Of a DNA stretch of 64,000 bases, positions 52,317 to 59,881 are shown piece after piece. Source of the stretch: Aquihabitans sp. G128 (GTDB lineage: Bacteria; Actinomycetota; Acidimicrobiia; Acidimicrobiales; Iamiaceae); NCBI RefSeq assembly GCF_019048865.1, contig NZ_CP077604.1, forward strand, positions 4,526,001 to 4,590,000. The letters run 5' to 3'. A program made the translations under genes and the position numbers. The notes under the pieces are model-generated. The model had not been told where the DNA came from, did no database searches, and saw only the letters and a list, made by a program, of their open reading frames with translations. Numbering within the stretch: position 1 is the stretch's first letter; the number at the start of each line of letters is the position of its first letter.

Positions 52317-52571
52317 TCAGCCGATGCGGTCGACGGCGGTCTTGGCCTCTTTGAGGCCCACCCCGTAGATCTCCCGGTAGCGCTTGATGGCCTCGATCTT
52401 CTTGCCGGTGCGCACCAGCGACACCACGTCGGCCATCGGGTCGGCGACCGCGGCGGCCGCACCCGGCCCGGGGTTGGTGGGCGTCAGGCCGAGGTGGTGG
52501 GCCAGGTAGGTCACCTGTGCTTCGAGGGCCTCGATGCGGGCGACGAGCTCGGCGGTCGACGGGTCGGTCAT
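52317..52571 (-). CDS. L7/L12 C-terminal-domain-like small protein
   Basis: This 84-residue protein has an N-terminal helix with coiled-coil character (ELVARIEALEAQVTYLAHHLG) and a C-terminal half similar to the ribosomal L7/L12 C-terminal domain (VVSLVRTGKKIEAIKRYREI, then GLKEAKTAVDRI). It is not the ribosomal protein itself because no rplJ or rpoB lies nearby. Function unknown. ATG 52571 begins the conserved region. Confidence 0.82.
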   Translation of the reverse strand: MTDPSTAELVARIEALEAQVTYLAHHLGLTPTNPGPGAAAAVADPMADVVSLVRTGKKIEAIKRYREIYGVGLKEAKTAVDRIG

Positions 52572-52610
52572 CGCGCCGACGCTACGCCCGGCCTCCTGGC
52601 CGAGGCGCAG

Positions 52611-53120
52611 CTACTGGCGCTCGCAGGTCCAGGTGCCGGAGGGGAACTCCTTGGAGCTGGCGGCGTCCGGCGTGATGGTCACGGTGTCGGTGCCCTTGAG
52701 GTCGACCTCGAAGGTGGCCTTGTTGTCCGCGTCCTTCGGGTCCTGGACCGTGATGGTGCCGGCCTTGGCCTTGAGGTCGTCGAACCCACGGACGTCGACC
52801 AGCTCCTTGTCCTTGGCGAGGCCGATGCTCAGCGACACCTTCTTGTCCACCACCTTCCAGGAGCCCACGGCCGGGCCCTCCTCGGCGTGCTCCTTCGAGG
52901 TGATCTCGAAGGAACCGTCCTTGCTGGCCTCGATGGTGAGGTGGTCGCCCTTCTTCCCTGGCGTGCAGTCCCAGGTGCCGTTGGTGATGGCGCCGATGGC
53001 CTTCTGGCGGGCGCTGCCGAGGGCGCCACCGCTGGAGCAGGCGGCCACCGCAGCGGCGAGGACGAGGGCGGTGGCGAGGCCGAGGGCGAAGGTTCGGCGG
53101 GGGTGGGGGGTGCGCGTCAC
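52611..53120 (-). CDS. lipoprotein of unknown function
   Basis: This 169-residue lipoprotein has a signal peptide (TFALGLATALVLAAAVAAC) with lipobox AAAC-type Cys and a short Ser/Gly linker. The mature part is a beta-rich domain with two Cys residues (GTWDCTPGKKGDHL and SGTWTCERQ) that may form a disulfide, and internal repeats of a GTWxC kind. GTG 53120 follows GGAGGAG. The family is not recognised. Confidence 0.82.
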   Translation of the reverse strand: MTRTPHPRRTFALGLATALVLAAAVAACSSGGALGSARQKAIGAITNGTWDCTPGKKGDHLTIEASKDGSFEITSKEHAEEGPAVGSWKVVDKKVSLSIGLAKDKELVDVRGFDDLKAKAGTITVQDPKDADNKATFEVDLKGTDTVTITPDAASSKEFPSGTWTCERQ

Positions 53121-53214
53121 GGCTCCTCCACTACCCAGCCGGCCGGTCTCGGACACCGGGGCGCGCGCCCCGATCAGGCTCGGGGTGCGGCGTGGCGCCT
53201 CGGGCCCGGGCTCC

Positions 53215-53937
53215 TCAGCCGGAGATGGACGTGATGCAGGCCCGGTCGCCGGCGGCGCGGGAGGCCTCGGTGATCGGTGCGGTGTCGCCGTAGAGCGTCT
53301 CGAGCATGCCGCGCACCATGCCGCGGTCGACCGCGCAGATCACCGGGTGCTCCACGGCGGCATCGCCGAAGGGGCAGTGGTCGCTGATGATCCGCAGGCC
53401 GCCGTCGTGCTGCTCGGCGTGGGCGGCGAAGCCGTGGGCGCTCAGCGCATCGGCCACCGCGTGCAGGGCGGTGCGGAACGAGCGCTGCACGTCGCCGACC
53501 TCGCCCATGGCCTCGGCCATCTTGCGGCCGTACTCCATGCCCACGTCCTCGGCCATGGCCTCGGCCTGGGCGGGGGGCAGCATGGCGAGGGCCTTGCCGA
53601 GCAGCGAGATCAGGACGTCGTCGTGGCGGACCGGCAGGTCGAGCTCCACGGCCTCGCCGTGGGTGCGGTAGCGCTTCGACGGGCGACCGGCGCCGGGGGA
53701 GCCCGGGACCCGTCCGACGGTGACCTCGAGGTGGCCGCCGGAGGCCAGCTTGTCCAGGTGGTGGCGGGCCACGTTCGAGTGGAGCTCGAAGCGCTCGGCC
53801 ACCTCGCTGGCGGTCACGCCCTCGGGCCGGCCGTGGGCGAAGAGGTAGATCTCTCGCCGCGTGGGGTCCCCGAACGCCGCCGTGATGGCGGTGACGGCCG
53901 AGGAGAACTCGGTCGGACTGAGTGACGGCTGGACCAC
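53215..53937 (-). CDS. SufR-like winged-helix regulator with Fe-S Cys set
   Basis: This 240-residue regulator has an N-terminal ArsR/SufR-type winged helix (FGDPTRREIYLFAHG, then LHSNVARHHLDKLASGGHLEV) and a C-terminal Cys set: Cys188, Cys201 (C-x12-C as in SufR) and Cys234. SufR proteins repress suf genes when they hold a [4Fe-4S] cluster. The fourth Cys of the classical motif is not seen. It diverges from mrp, an Fe-S carrier. GTG 53937 lies only seven bases after TAGAAT, so its message is probably leaderless. Confidence 0.85.
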   Translation of the reverse strand: MVQPSLSPTEFSSAVTAITAAFGDPTRREIYLFAHGRPEGVTASEVAERFELHSNVARHHLDKLASGGHLEVTVGRVPGSPGAGRPSKRYRTHGEAVELDLPVRHDDVLISLLGKALAMLPPAQAEAMAEDVGMEYGRKMAEAMGEVGDVQRSFRTALHAVADALSAHGFAAHAEQHDGGLRIISDHCPFGDAAVEHPVICAVDRGMVRGMLETLYGDTAPITEASRAAGDRACITSISG

Positions 53938-53942
53938 CTCGG

Positions 53943-53962
53943 TATTCTACCTACGCCGGTAG
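53943..53962. promoter_or_regulatory. divergent promoter with CTACC-N6-GGTAG operator candidate
   Basis: The palindrome CTACC-TACGCC-GGTAG (53947-53962) overlaps TAGAAT (53949-53944) on the minus strand, seven bases ahead of the regulator GTG. On the plus strand TATTCT (53943-53948) faces mrp. Autoregulation and control of mrp are inferred. Confidence 0.55.
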
Positions 53963-54022
53963 GGGAAATCCCTGGGCACCGGAACCGAACGCCCGCACCG
54001 AGCCCCGAACCAAGGACGAGCT

Positions 54023-55162
54023 GTGCCCACCGAAGCCGAGATCATCGACGCCCTCCGCCCCGTCGAGGACCCTGAGCTGCACCGCAGCATCGTCGACCTC
54101 GGGATGGTCAAGGAGATCGCCCAGGCCGGCGGCAACGTCCGGATCATGATCGCCCTGACCACCCCGGGCTGCCCGCTCAAGAACGAGATCAACACCCGGG
54201 TCCGCACCGCCGCCCTGGCGCTCGACGGCGTCGACGCCGTGCAGGTCGACTTCACGTCGATGACGCCCGAGGAGCTGGCCGCCCTGCGCCAGAGCCTGAA
54301 CGGCAACCCGGCCGCCACCGCCGGCACCCACGAGGCCCACGGCCACGCCGAGGGCCGGGCCATCCCGTTCGCCGATCCGTCATCGCGCACCCGCGTGCTG
54401 CTCATCGCCTCGGGCAAGGGCGGCGTGGGCAAGTCGTCGGTCTCCACCAACCTCGCCATCTCGCTCGCCAACCGGGGCAAGTCGGTGGCCATCGTCGATG
54501 CCGACGTCTGGGGCTTCTCCATCCCCCGCATGCTCGGTATCGAGCAGCAGCCCACCGTCATCGACTCCATGCTCGTGCCGCCGGAGTCCTACGGCGTGCG
54601 CTGCATCTCCATGGGCTTCTTCGCCGGTGAGGACCAGGCCGTCATCTGGCGGGGCCCCATGCTCCACAAGGCGCTCGAGCAGTTCCTCACCGACGTCTTT
54701 TGGGACGACCCCGACTACCTCGTGATCGACCTCCCGCCGGGCACCGGCGACGTGTCGCTCTCGATGTCGCAGTTCCTGCCCCGGGCCGAGGTCTACGTGG
54801 TCACCACGCCGCAGCTCGCTGCCCAGCGGGTGGCCCAGCGGGCCGCCGCCATGGCCGACAAGGTCAACCTCAAGGTGGCTGGCGTGATCGAGAACATGTC
54901 GTACTTCACCGGCGACGACGGCCAGCGCTACGACATCTTCGGCTCCGGCGGCGGCCAGGAGCTGGCCGACAAGATCAACGTGCCCCTGCTCGGCCAGGTC
55001 CCGCTGCTCACCGACGTGCGCGAGGGCTCCGACTCCGGCAAGCCCGTGGCCGCCATCGACCCCGACGGTGAGGCCGGCCGCGTGTTCGCCGCCATCGCCG
55101 CCACCATCGACGTCGACCTCGCCCCCACCCGCCGCTACAACAAGGGCCTCAACCTCCTCTAG
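54023..55162 (+). CDS. mrp: Mrp/ApbC-type iron-sulfur carrier ATPase
   Basis: This 379-residue protein has an N-terminal MIP18/DUF59 domain (RPVEDPELHRSIVDLGMV, then TTPGCPLK) and a P-loop domain with SGKGGVGKSSVSTNLA near residue 130, VDADVWGFSIPRML and LVIDLPPGTGD. It assembles and transfers Fe-S clusters. The segment IENMSYFTGDDGQRYDIFGSGGG lacks the CxxC found in many ApbC proteins, although it follows the actinobacterial form. GTG 54023 follows AAGGA. It faces the SufR-like gene. Confidence 0.93.
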   Translation: MPTEAEIIDALRPVEDPELHRSIVDLGMVKEIAQAGGNVRIMIALTTPGCPLKNEINTRVRTAALALDGVDAVQVDFTSMTPEELAALRQSLNGNPAATAGTHEAHGHAEGRAIPFADPSSRTRVLLIASGKGGVGKSSVSTNLAISLANRGKSVAIVDADVWGFSIPRMLGIEQQPTVIDSMLVPPESYGVRCISMGFFAGEDQAVIWRGPMLHKALEQFLTDVFWDDPDYLVIDLPPGTGDVSLSMSQFLPRAEVYVVTTPQLAAQRVAQRAAAMADKVNLKVAGVIENMSYFTGDDGQRYDIFGSGGGQELADKINVPLLGQVPLLTDVREGSDSGKPVAAIDPDGEAGRVFAAIAATIDVDLAPTRRYNKGLNLL

Positions 55163-55207
55163 GTGGTGCTTGGTCGGGCAGCGGCGCGGGCTGCCAGGAT
55201 CACCGCC

Positions 55208-56866
55208 ATGGCGACGGCGGACGGGCGGCGGTGGCGACAGCGGCCGATCTGGTGGTTCCTGCTGGTGTCGCTGGCGGGCACCTTGATCGTGGGCAGCACG
55301 GTGGCCGACCGCACCAGCGATCGACTGCTCCTGGCCGAGCCGTCGATCAGCGGACACGTCCTCCCGTCGTGGGACCACGGCAGCCGCATCCCCGTGCGGT
55401 TCCGCAGCCGGACCGACGGTCGGCTGCGGACGGCCTACGCGCCGGTCACCGACGCCACGCCTGAGCGCATCGGCCCGGTGTCGCTGGTGCAGGACCCCGA
55501 CGACCCCGGCCGCATCCTCATCGAGGACCGGCCGGGCGGCGGCGGCAGCGGTCCCGATGCCAGCGCGACCGGCGTCGACGAGATCTTCGGGACCGCCGCC
55601 CTGTTCCTGGCGCTCGACGCCGTGCTGGTGGGCTGGTGGCTGGTCCGTCGACGCCGCATCGGCGTCGCGACGCGGCTGCTCGCCGGAGGACCGCCGGCCG
55701 AGCGGGTGCTGGCGGTTCCCCGTCCCGGGCGGCTGCGGCCCCGACGCTGGCGGGTGGTGCTGTACCCCCTCGACGCCGCACCCGGGAGCCCGCCCACGGC
55801 GACGGTCCGGGTGGTCGGGTCCGATCCCGACCCGGCGCCTCGAGAGGTCGACGTGTGGCGCACGAAGCCCGGCGGTCGGGACCTCGCCCTCCGCGAGGTG
55901 GCCTCGGGCCGCGCCTGGTTCCCGGCCGCTCGGGCCCGCTCGAAGGGGTCGCTCCCGTTGCCGGCACCCACCGACCGGCCGAACCTCGACCGGTGGTCAC
56001 GGGCGGGCGCCGCCGTGTTGGCCCTCGGCCTCGTCCTGCTCGTCGGCGGCCTCGCTGCCCAGAAGGACCCCATCGGCGAGCTGGATGCGCGGGCCCGGCC
56101 CGTGACCGTCACCGTGGCGCAACCGCTGACCGCAGACGAGGGCGACGTCGTGGTGACCTACCGCCGGGGTGAGCACGACCGCCGGGCCCGGGTCCACCTG
56201 GCCGGCCCGCAGCGGGTGGGGGACCGCTTCCGCCTCCTGTCGGACCCGCGGTTCGCCGAGAACCTCTGGCAGCCCAACACCGAGGAGCCACCGGTCACCG
56301 ACGACAACGACGGCGCCGACCTCGCCATCACCCTCGGCACGCTCTTGACGGGCATCGGTGTCCTGGCCGTGCGCCGCCCCATCCACGGCGCCGACCGCCG
56401 CGCCGCCCGCCGCGCCCAGCGGCTCGCCACGGTCGGCGCCCCCGGGGCCGTCCACCCGTTCGACCAGGGCGCGCCGACGTGGGGCGGCTGGCCGGCCTCG
56501 ACCGCCGGCTCGATCCCCGGCCACGGCAGCGGTCCCTACCTCCCCATCGCCGGCTCGGCAGCCGCCTCGCCGTACGCGCCGCCGCCGGGCAGCGGGCCGG
56601 CCCCCTTCGACCAGCAACCGTTCGACCAGGGCGGCGGTGCGCCGGCCTTCACGCCGGCCGCCGACGGTGCCCTGCTGCCGCCGGTGCCGACCTGGGTCGC
56701 GCCGCCACCTCCACCTCCACCCACCGACGAGGTCGCTGCCGAGGCGGACGACCTGGCCGCCGAGCCCGTGCCGGCCCTCCCCGAGATCGAGCCGCTGCCC
56801 CCGCTCCCTCCCCTGCCGCCCCTGGCCGGCCCGTCGGCCGACGAACCGGACCTCCCCGACCGCTGA
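55208..56866 (+). CDS. DUF3592-like membrane protein with Pro-rich tail
   Basis: This 552-residue protein has an N-terminal helix (WWFLLVSLAGTLIVGSTVA), a second helix (FGTAALFLALDAVLVGWWLV), beta regions, and a third and fourth helix (AAVLALGLVLLVGGLAAQ, LAITLGTLLTGIGVLAV). A long Pro/Ala-rich cytoplasmic tail of about 150 residues contains a poly-Pro run and PLPPLPPLPPL. The two beta segments, each followed by a helix, resemble DUF3592. Function unknown. ATG 55208 was chosen over a GTG 15 codons upstream. Confidence 0.7.
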   Translation: MATADGRRWRQRPIWWFLLVSLAGTLIVGSTVADRTSDRLLLAEPSISGHVLPSWDHGSRIPVRFRSRTDGRLRTAYAPVTDATPERIGPVSLVQDPDDPGRILIEDRPGGGGSGPDASATGVDEIFGTAALFLALDAVLVGWWLVRRRRIGVATRLLAGGPPAERVLAVPRPGRLRPRRWRVVLYPLDAAPGSPPTATVRVVGSDPDPAPREVDVWRTKPGGRDLALREVASGRAWFPAARARSKGSLPLPAPTDRPNLDRWSRAGAAVLALGLVLLVGGLAAQKDPIGELDARARPVTVTVAQPLTADEGDVVVTYRRGEHDRRARVHLAGPQRVGDRFRLLSDPRFAENLWQPNTEEPPVTDDNDGADLAITLGTLLTGIGVLAVRRPIHGADRRAARRAQRLATVGAPGAVHPFDQGAPTWGGWPASTAGSIPGHGSGPYLPIAGSAAASPYAPPPGSGPAPFDQQPFDQGGGAPAFTPAADGALLPPVPTWVAPPPPPPPTDEVAAEADDLAAEPVPALPEIEPLPPLPPLPPLAGPSADEPDLPDR

Positions 56867-56895
56867 GGCACCACCCCTTCGCGATCGAGACGCCA

Positions 56896-56947
56896 CGGTT
56901 CTGTCGGGGATCGGCGTCGCAGAGTGACACGGTCTCCCGGCAGAACG
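56896..56947. repeat. structured 52-nt element, copy 1
   Basis: This copy and the next (56968-57019) are 52 bases each and match at 46 positions. Outer arms GTTCTGTCGGG and CCCGGCAGAAC pair with one G-U. An inner hairpin GTCGC-AGA-GTGAC also pairs with one G-U. Confidence 0.8.
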
Positions 56948-56967
56948 GTGGTGCTGGGTCGGACGTT

Positions 56968-57019
56968 CGGTTCTGTCGGGCATCGGTGTCGCAGGGCGAC
57001 GCGGTCTCCCGACAGAACG
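56968..57019. repeat. structured 52-nt element, copy 2
   Basis: This second copy starts 72 bases after the first. Its outer arms GTTCTGTCGGG and CCCGACAGAAC pair perfectly and its inner stem GTCGC-AGG-GCGAC is also perfect. Changes between copies keep both stems. The tandem pair fills most of the gap between 56866 and 57101. Confidence 0.82.
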
Positions 57020-57100
57020 CTGGAGGCGACGTTGCGTGCGCTCGGCCGTGGCGGGTGCCCCGACCGTCCGGGGTGGGGAACGGGTCCGTACCCTCGGGGC

Positions 57101-57853
57101 ATGGACGTGCCCAGGCGCGACGACGAGGTGGAGGGGGCCGACGGCACGCCCGTCGGGCGCCGGGCCGCGCTCGGGCTCCTGGGTCTCGGCGCTGCCGGCG
57201 TCGTGTTCGGTGCCGGCGTGCAGGAGCGGATCGCCCGGCTGCTGGCGCCGATCGCCGCTCGGGACCCCACAGGGCTCACCCAGCTCATCCCCGGCGCCGG
57301 CGGGTTCCGGATCTACACCGTCACCGGCAGCCTCCCGAACCGGTCCCGCGCCGCGTGGAAGCTGAAGGTCCACGGCCTCGTCGACCACCCCTTCACCATC
57401 GGGTACTCGGAGCTGGTGGAGATGGAGCCCACCGGCATCACGGCCGACTTCCAGTGCGTCACCGGCTGGCGGGTCCAGGACGTGAGGTGGAAGGGCGTCA
57501 AGCTGGCCGACCTGCTCGAGCGGGCCGGCGTGCAGGACGCCGGCTCCCACCTGCGCCTGACCTCGTTCGACGGCGCCTACACCGAGTCGCTGACCCTGGC
57601 CCAGGCCCGGCGCGACGACGTGCTGGTGGCCTACGAGATGCTCGGCAAGGGCGTCTCCAGCGAGCACGGCGGCCCGGTCCGGCTCTACGTGGCCCCGATG
57701 TACGGCTACAAGTCGCTCAAGTGGCTCGAGACCATCGAGGTGGTCGACGAGCTGATCCCGGGCTACTGGGAGGAGCGGGGCTACGACGTCGACGGCTGGG
57801 TCGGGCGCTCCAACGGCCGCTCCGACGACCCGCCCGAGGTGCACGGCTCGTGA
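57101..57853 (+). CDS. sulfite-oxidase-fold molybdopterin oxidoreductase
   Basis: This 250-residue protein has a twin-Arg-like signal (VGRRAALGLLGLGAAGVVFGAG, summarised) and the YedY/sulfite-oxidase Mo domain: ITADFQCVTGWRVQDVRWKGVKL carries the Cys ligand near residue 126, followed by LYVAPMYGYKSLKWLETIEV. The next gene encodes a cytochrome b, so it may form a membrane oxidoreductase like YedYZ. Substrate unknown. ATG 57101 opens the gene, and the end overlaps the next start by GTGA. Confidence 0.88.
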   Translation: MDVPRRDDEVEGADGTPVGRRAALGLLGLGAAGVVFGAGVQERIARLLAPIAARDPTGLTQLIPGAGGFRIYTVTGSLPNRSRAAWKLKVHGLVDHPFTIGYSELVEMEPTGITADFQCVTGWRVQDVRWKGVKLADLLERAGVQDAGSHLRLTSFDGAYTESLTLAQARRDDVLVAYEMLGKGVSSEHGGPVRLYVAPMYGYKSLKWLETIEVVDELIPGYWEERGYDVDGWVGRSNGRSDDPPEVHGS

Positions 57854-58659
57854 CCGCCCCCACCGAACCGACCGAGGCGGTCACCACGTCGTCGACGACT
57901 GCGGAGCCCGGGCGAGCACGACGTCGCGACGATCCCACCCGCGCCGGTCCGCGCCCGGTCGACACGGTCGACGGCACCTGGGTGGTGCGCTTCGACCGGG
58001 TGGAGCGCTGGCTGCACTGGGCCAACGCCACGCTGGTCCTGACGCTGATCGCCACCGGCTCGCTGATGTACGTCGGCGCCCTGTCGGGGATCTTCGGCCG
58101 GGCCCAGGTGGAGACCGTGCACCTCTACGCCGGGTTGGCGCTCCCGTTCCCCTTCGCCGCGGCGCTCGCCGGACGCTGGAACCGTGGCCTGCGGCGGGAC
58201 GCCCGACGGCTCGGCCGCTTCCTGACCGACGACTGGCGGTGGCTGCGGAAGCGGATCCGCCGCCAGGGCAACCTGCGGATCGGCAAGTTCAACGGCGGCC
58301 AGAAGCTCAACGCCGTGCTGGTGGCCGGGACGTTGCCCGTCATGCTCGCCACCGGCGCCATGCTCCAGTGGCACGACCGGCTCAGCGACTCGTGGCGCAC
58401 CGGGGCCACCTTCGTGCACGACTGGGGCTACGTGGGCCTCGGCCTGCTCGTGCTGGGCCACATCCTCAAGGCGCTGGCCGACCCGGTGTCCATGCAGGCC
58501 ATGCGCCGCGGCACCGTCCCGCGCCGCTGGGCGCTGGAGGAGCACCCCCGCTGGCACGACGAGCTGCCGGTGTCGGAGCCCACCGAGGCCGGTGCCCCGG
58601 CGGAGGGAGGGGCGGCGGCCGCCACGCCCTACGATGACCCCCGTTCTGACCAGCCCTGA
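57850..58659 (+). CDS. cytochrome b561-type membrane subunit
   Basis: This 269-residue protein has four membrane helices and His residues suited to two b hemes: RVERWLHWANATLVLTLIATG, ETVHLYAGLALPFPF, FVHDWGYVGLGLLVLGHILKAL. It resembles formate-dehydrogenase gamma/cytochrome b561 subunits. It likely passes electrons between quinones and the molybdoenzyme encoded just upstream, with which it overlaps by four bases. N- and C-terminal tails are Pro/Ala/Thr-rich. Confidence 0.88.
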   Translation: MTAPTEPTEAVTTSSTTAEPGRARRRDDPTRAGPRPVDTVDGTWVVRFDRVERWLHWANATLVLTLIATGSLMYVGALSGIFGRAQVETVHLYAGLALPFPFAAALAGRWNRGLRRDARRLGRFLTDDWRWLRKRIRRQGNLRIGKFNGGQKLNAVLVAGTLPVMLATGAMLQWHDRLSDSWRTGATFVHDWGYVGLGLLVLGHILKALADPVSMQAMRRGTVPRRWALEEHPRWHDELPVSEPTEAGAPAEGGAAAATPYDDPRSDQP

Positions 58660-58670
58660 GGAGATCACCC

Positions 58671-58901
58671 GTGGACGTGCGAATCGGTGTCAGCCAGACG
58701 GCCAAGGAGCTCGACGTCGAGCTGCCCGAGGACGCTGACGTGACGGCCATCAAGGCCGACCTCGACCAGGCCATCGCCGACAGCGCCACCTTCTGGATCA
58801 CCGACAAGAAGGGCCGCCAGGTCGGCGTGCCGGCCGAGAAGATCGCCTACTTCGAGATCGGTGCACCGGAGTCCGGTCGCCGCATCGGCTTCGGCGGCTG
58901 A
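58671..58901 (+). CDS. DUF3107 family protein
   Basis: This 76-residue protein matches actinobacterial DUF3107: MDVRIGVSQTAKELDVELP and the C-terminal EKIAYFEIGAPESGRRIGFG. Function unknown; a conserved acidic beta protein. GTG 58671 follows GAGGAG. It lies 40 bases upstream of the ArsA-like pair, probably in the same transcript. Confidence 0.92.
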   Translation: MDVRIGVSQTAKELDVELPEDADVTAIKADLDQAIADSATFWITDKKGRQVGVPAEKIAYFEIGAPESGRRIGFGG

Positions 58902-58941
58902 CCGAGGCCCCGGTGACCTCGAGCCCGATCGGCCGGCGGCG

Positions 58942-59881
58942 TTGACCGCGCTGCTCGACCGCAAGCTGCTCTTCGTCACCGGCAAGGGCGGGGTGGGCAA
59001 GAGCACCATCGCCGCCTCGCTCGGCCTGCTCGCCGCGGAGCAGGGCAAGCGCACCCTCGTCTGCGAGGTCGACGCCAAGGGCAACCTGGCCGACTTCTAC
59101 GAGGCCGGCCCCACCGGCTTCGACGCGCGAGCTGCAGCCGGGCCTGTGGGCCATGTCGATGAACACCGAGGAGTCGCTCAAGGAGTACCTGAGCCTCCAG
59201 CTGAAGATCCCGTTCCTGGCCAAGATCGGGCCCCTGGCGCGCACCTTCGACTTCATCGCCAACGCCGCGCCGGGCGTGAAGGAGATCCTCACCATCGGCA
59301 AGCTGGCCTGGGAGGTCCGCGAGCGGCACTACGACCTCGTGGTGGTCGACTCGGTGGCCACCGGCCACATCGTCGGCCAGCTCACCGCCCCGCAGGCCAT
59401 CAACGAGCTGGTGCAGGTGGGCCTGGTGCGCAACCAGACCCAGTGGATGCTCGACATCCTCACCGACCCGGAGCAGACCGGCGTGGTGATCGTCTCGGCG
59501 CCGGAGGAGATGCCGGTTGCGGAGACCATCGACCTCGCCGCGCGCCTCGACGCCGAGACCGACGTCGACCTCGCCGCCATCGTGGTCAACCGGGTCCTCC
59601 CCGAGCTGTTCAGCAGCCGTGAGGAGGCGCTGTTCGACGCCCTCCGCGACCCCGCCCGCGTGCAGGCCCTCTCCGACGCAGCCGGCGGCGACGTGGGCCC
59701 GGTGCTCGATGCCGCCGAGTTGGCCGTCACCCTCCGCCGGACCCGAGCCGGGCACCTGGCCACGCTGCGCGAGGCGGTCGCCCCGCGGTTGCCGCTCATC
59801 TACGTGCCCTACCTGTTCACCCGCAGCCACGGCGCCCGCGCCACCCGCCAGGTGGCCGAGCTGCTGGGCGAGGAGCTCTAG
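58942..59881 (+). pseudogene. ArsA-like ATPase 1, frameshifted
   Basis: This is the first of two ArsA/GET3-type ATPases. It has the P-loop FVTGKGGVGKSTIAASLGLL and CEVDAKGNLADFYEAGPTGFDA. Near 59127, in a GCGCG tract, the frame changes. The downstream frame reads ELQPGLWAMSMNTEESLKEYL to the TAG at 59881, so a single insertion or a 2-base deletion breaks the gene. All parts are conserved. It is paired with the next gene as in mycobacterial Rv3679/Rv3680. Start is uncertain; TTG 58942 is the nearest. Confidence 0.85.
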
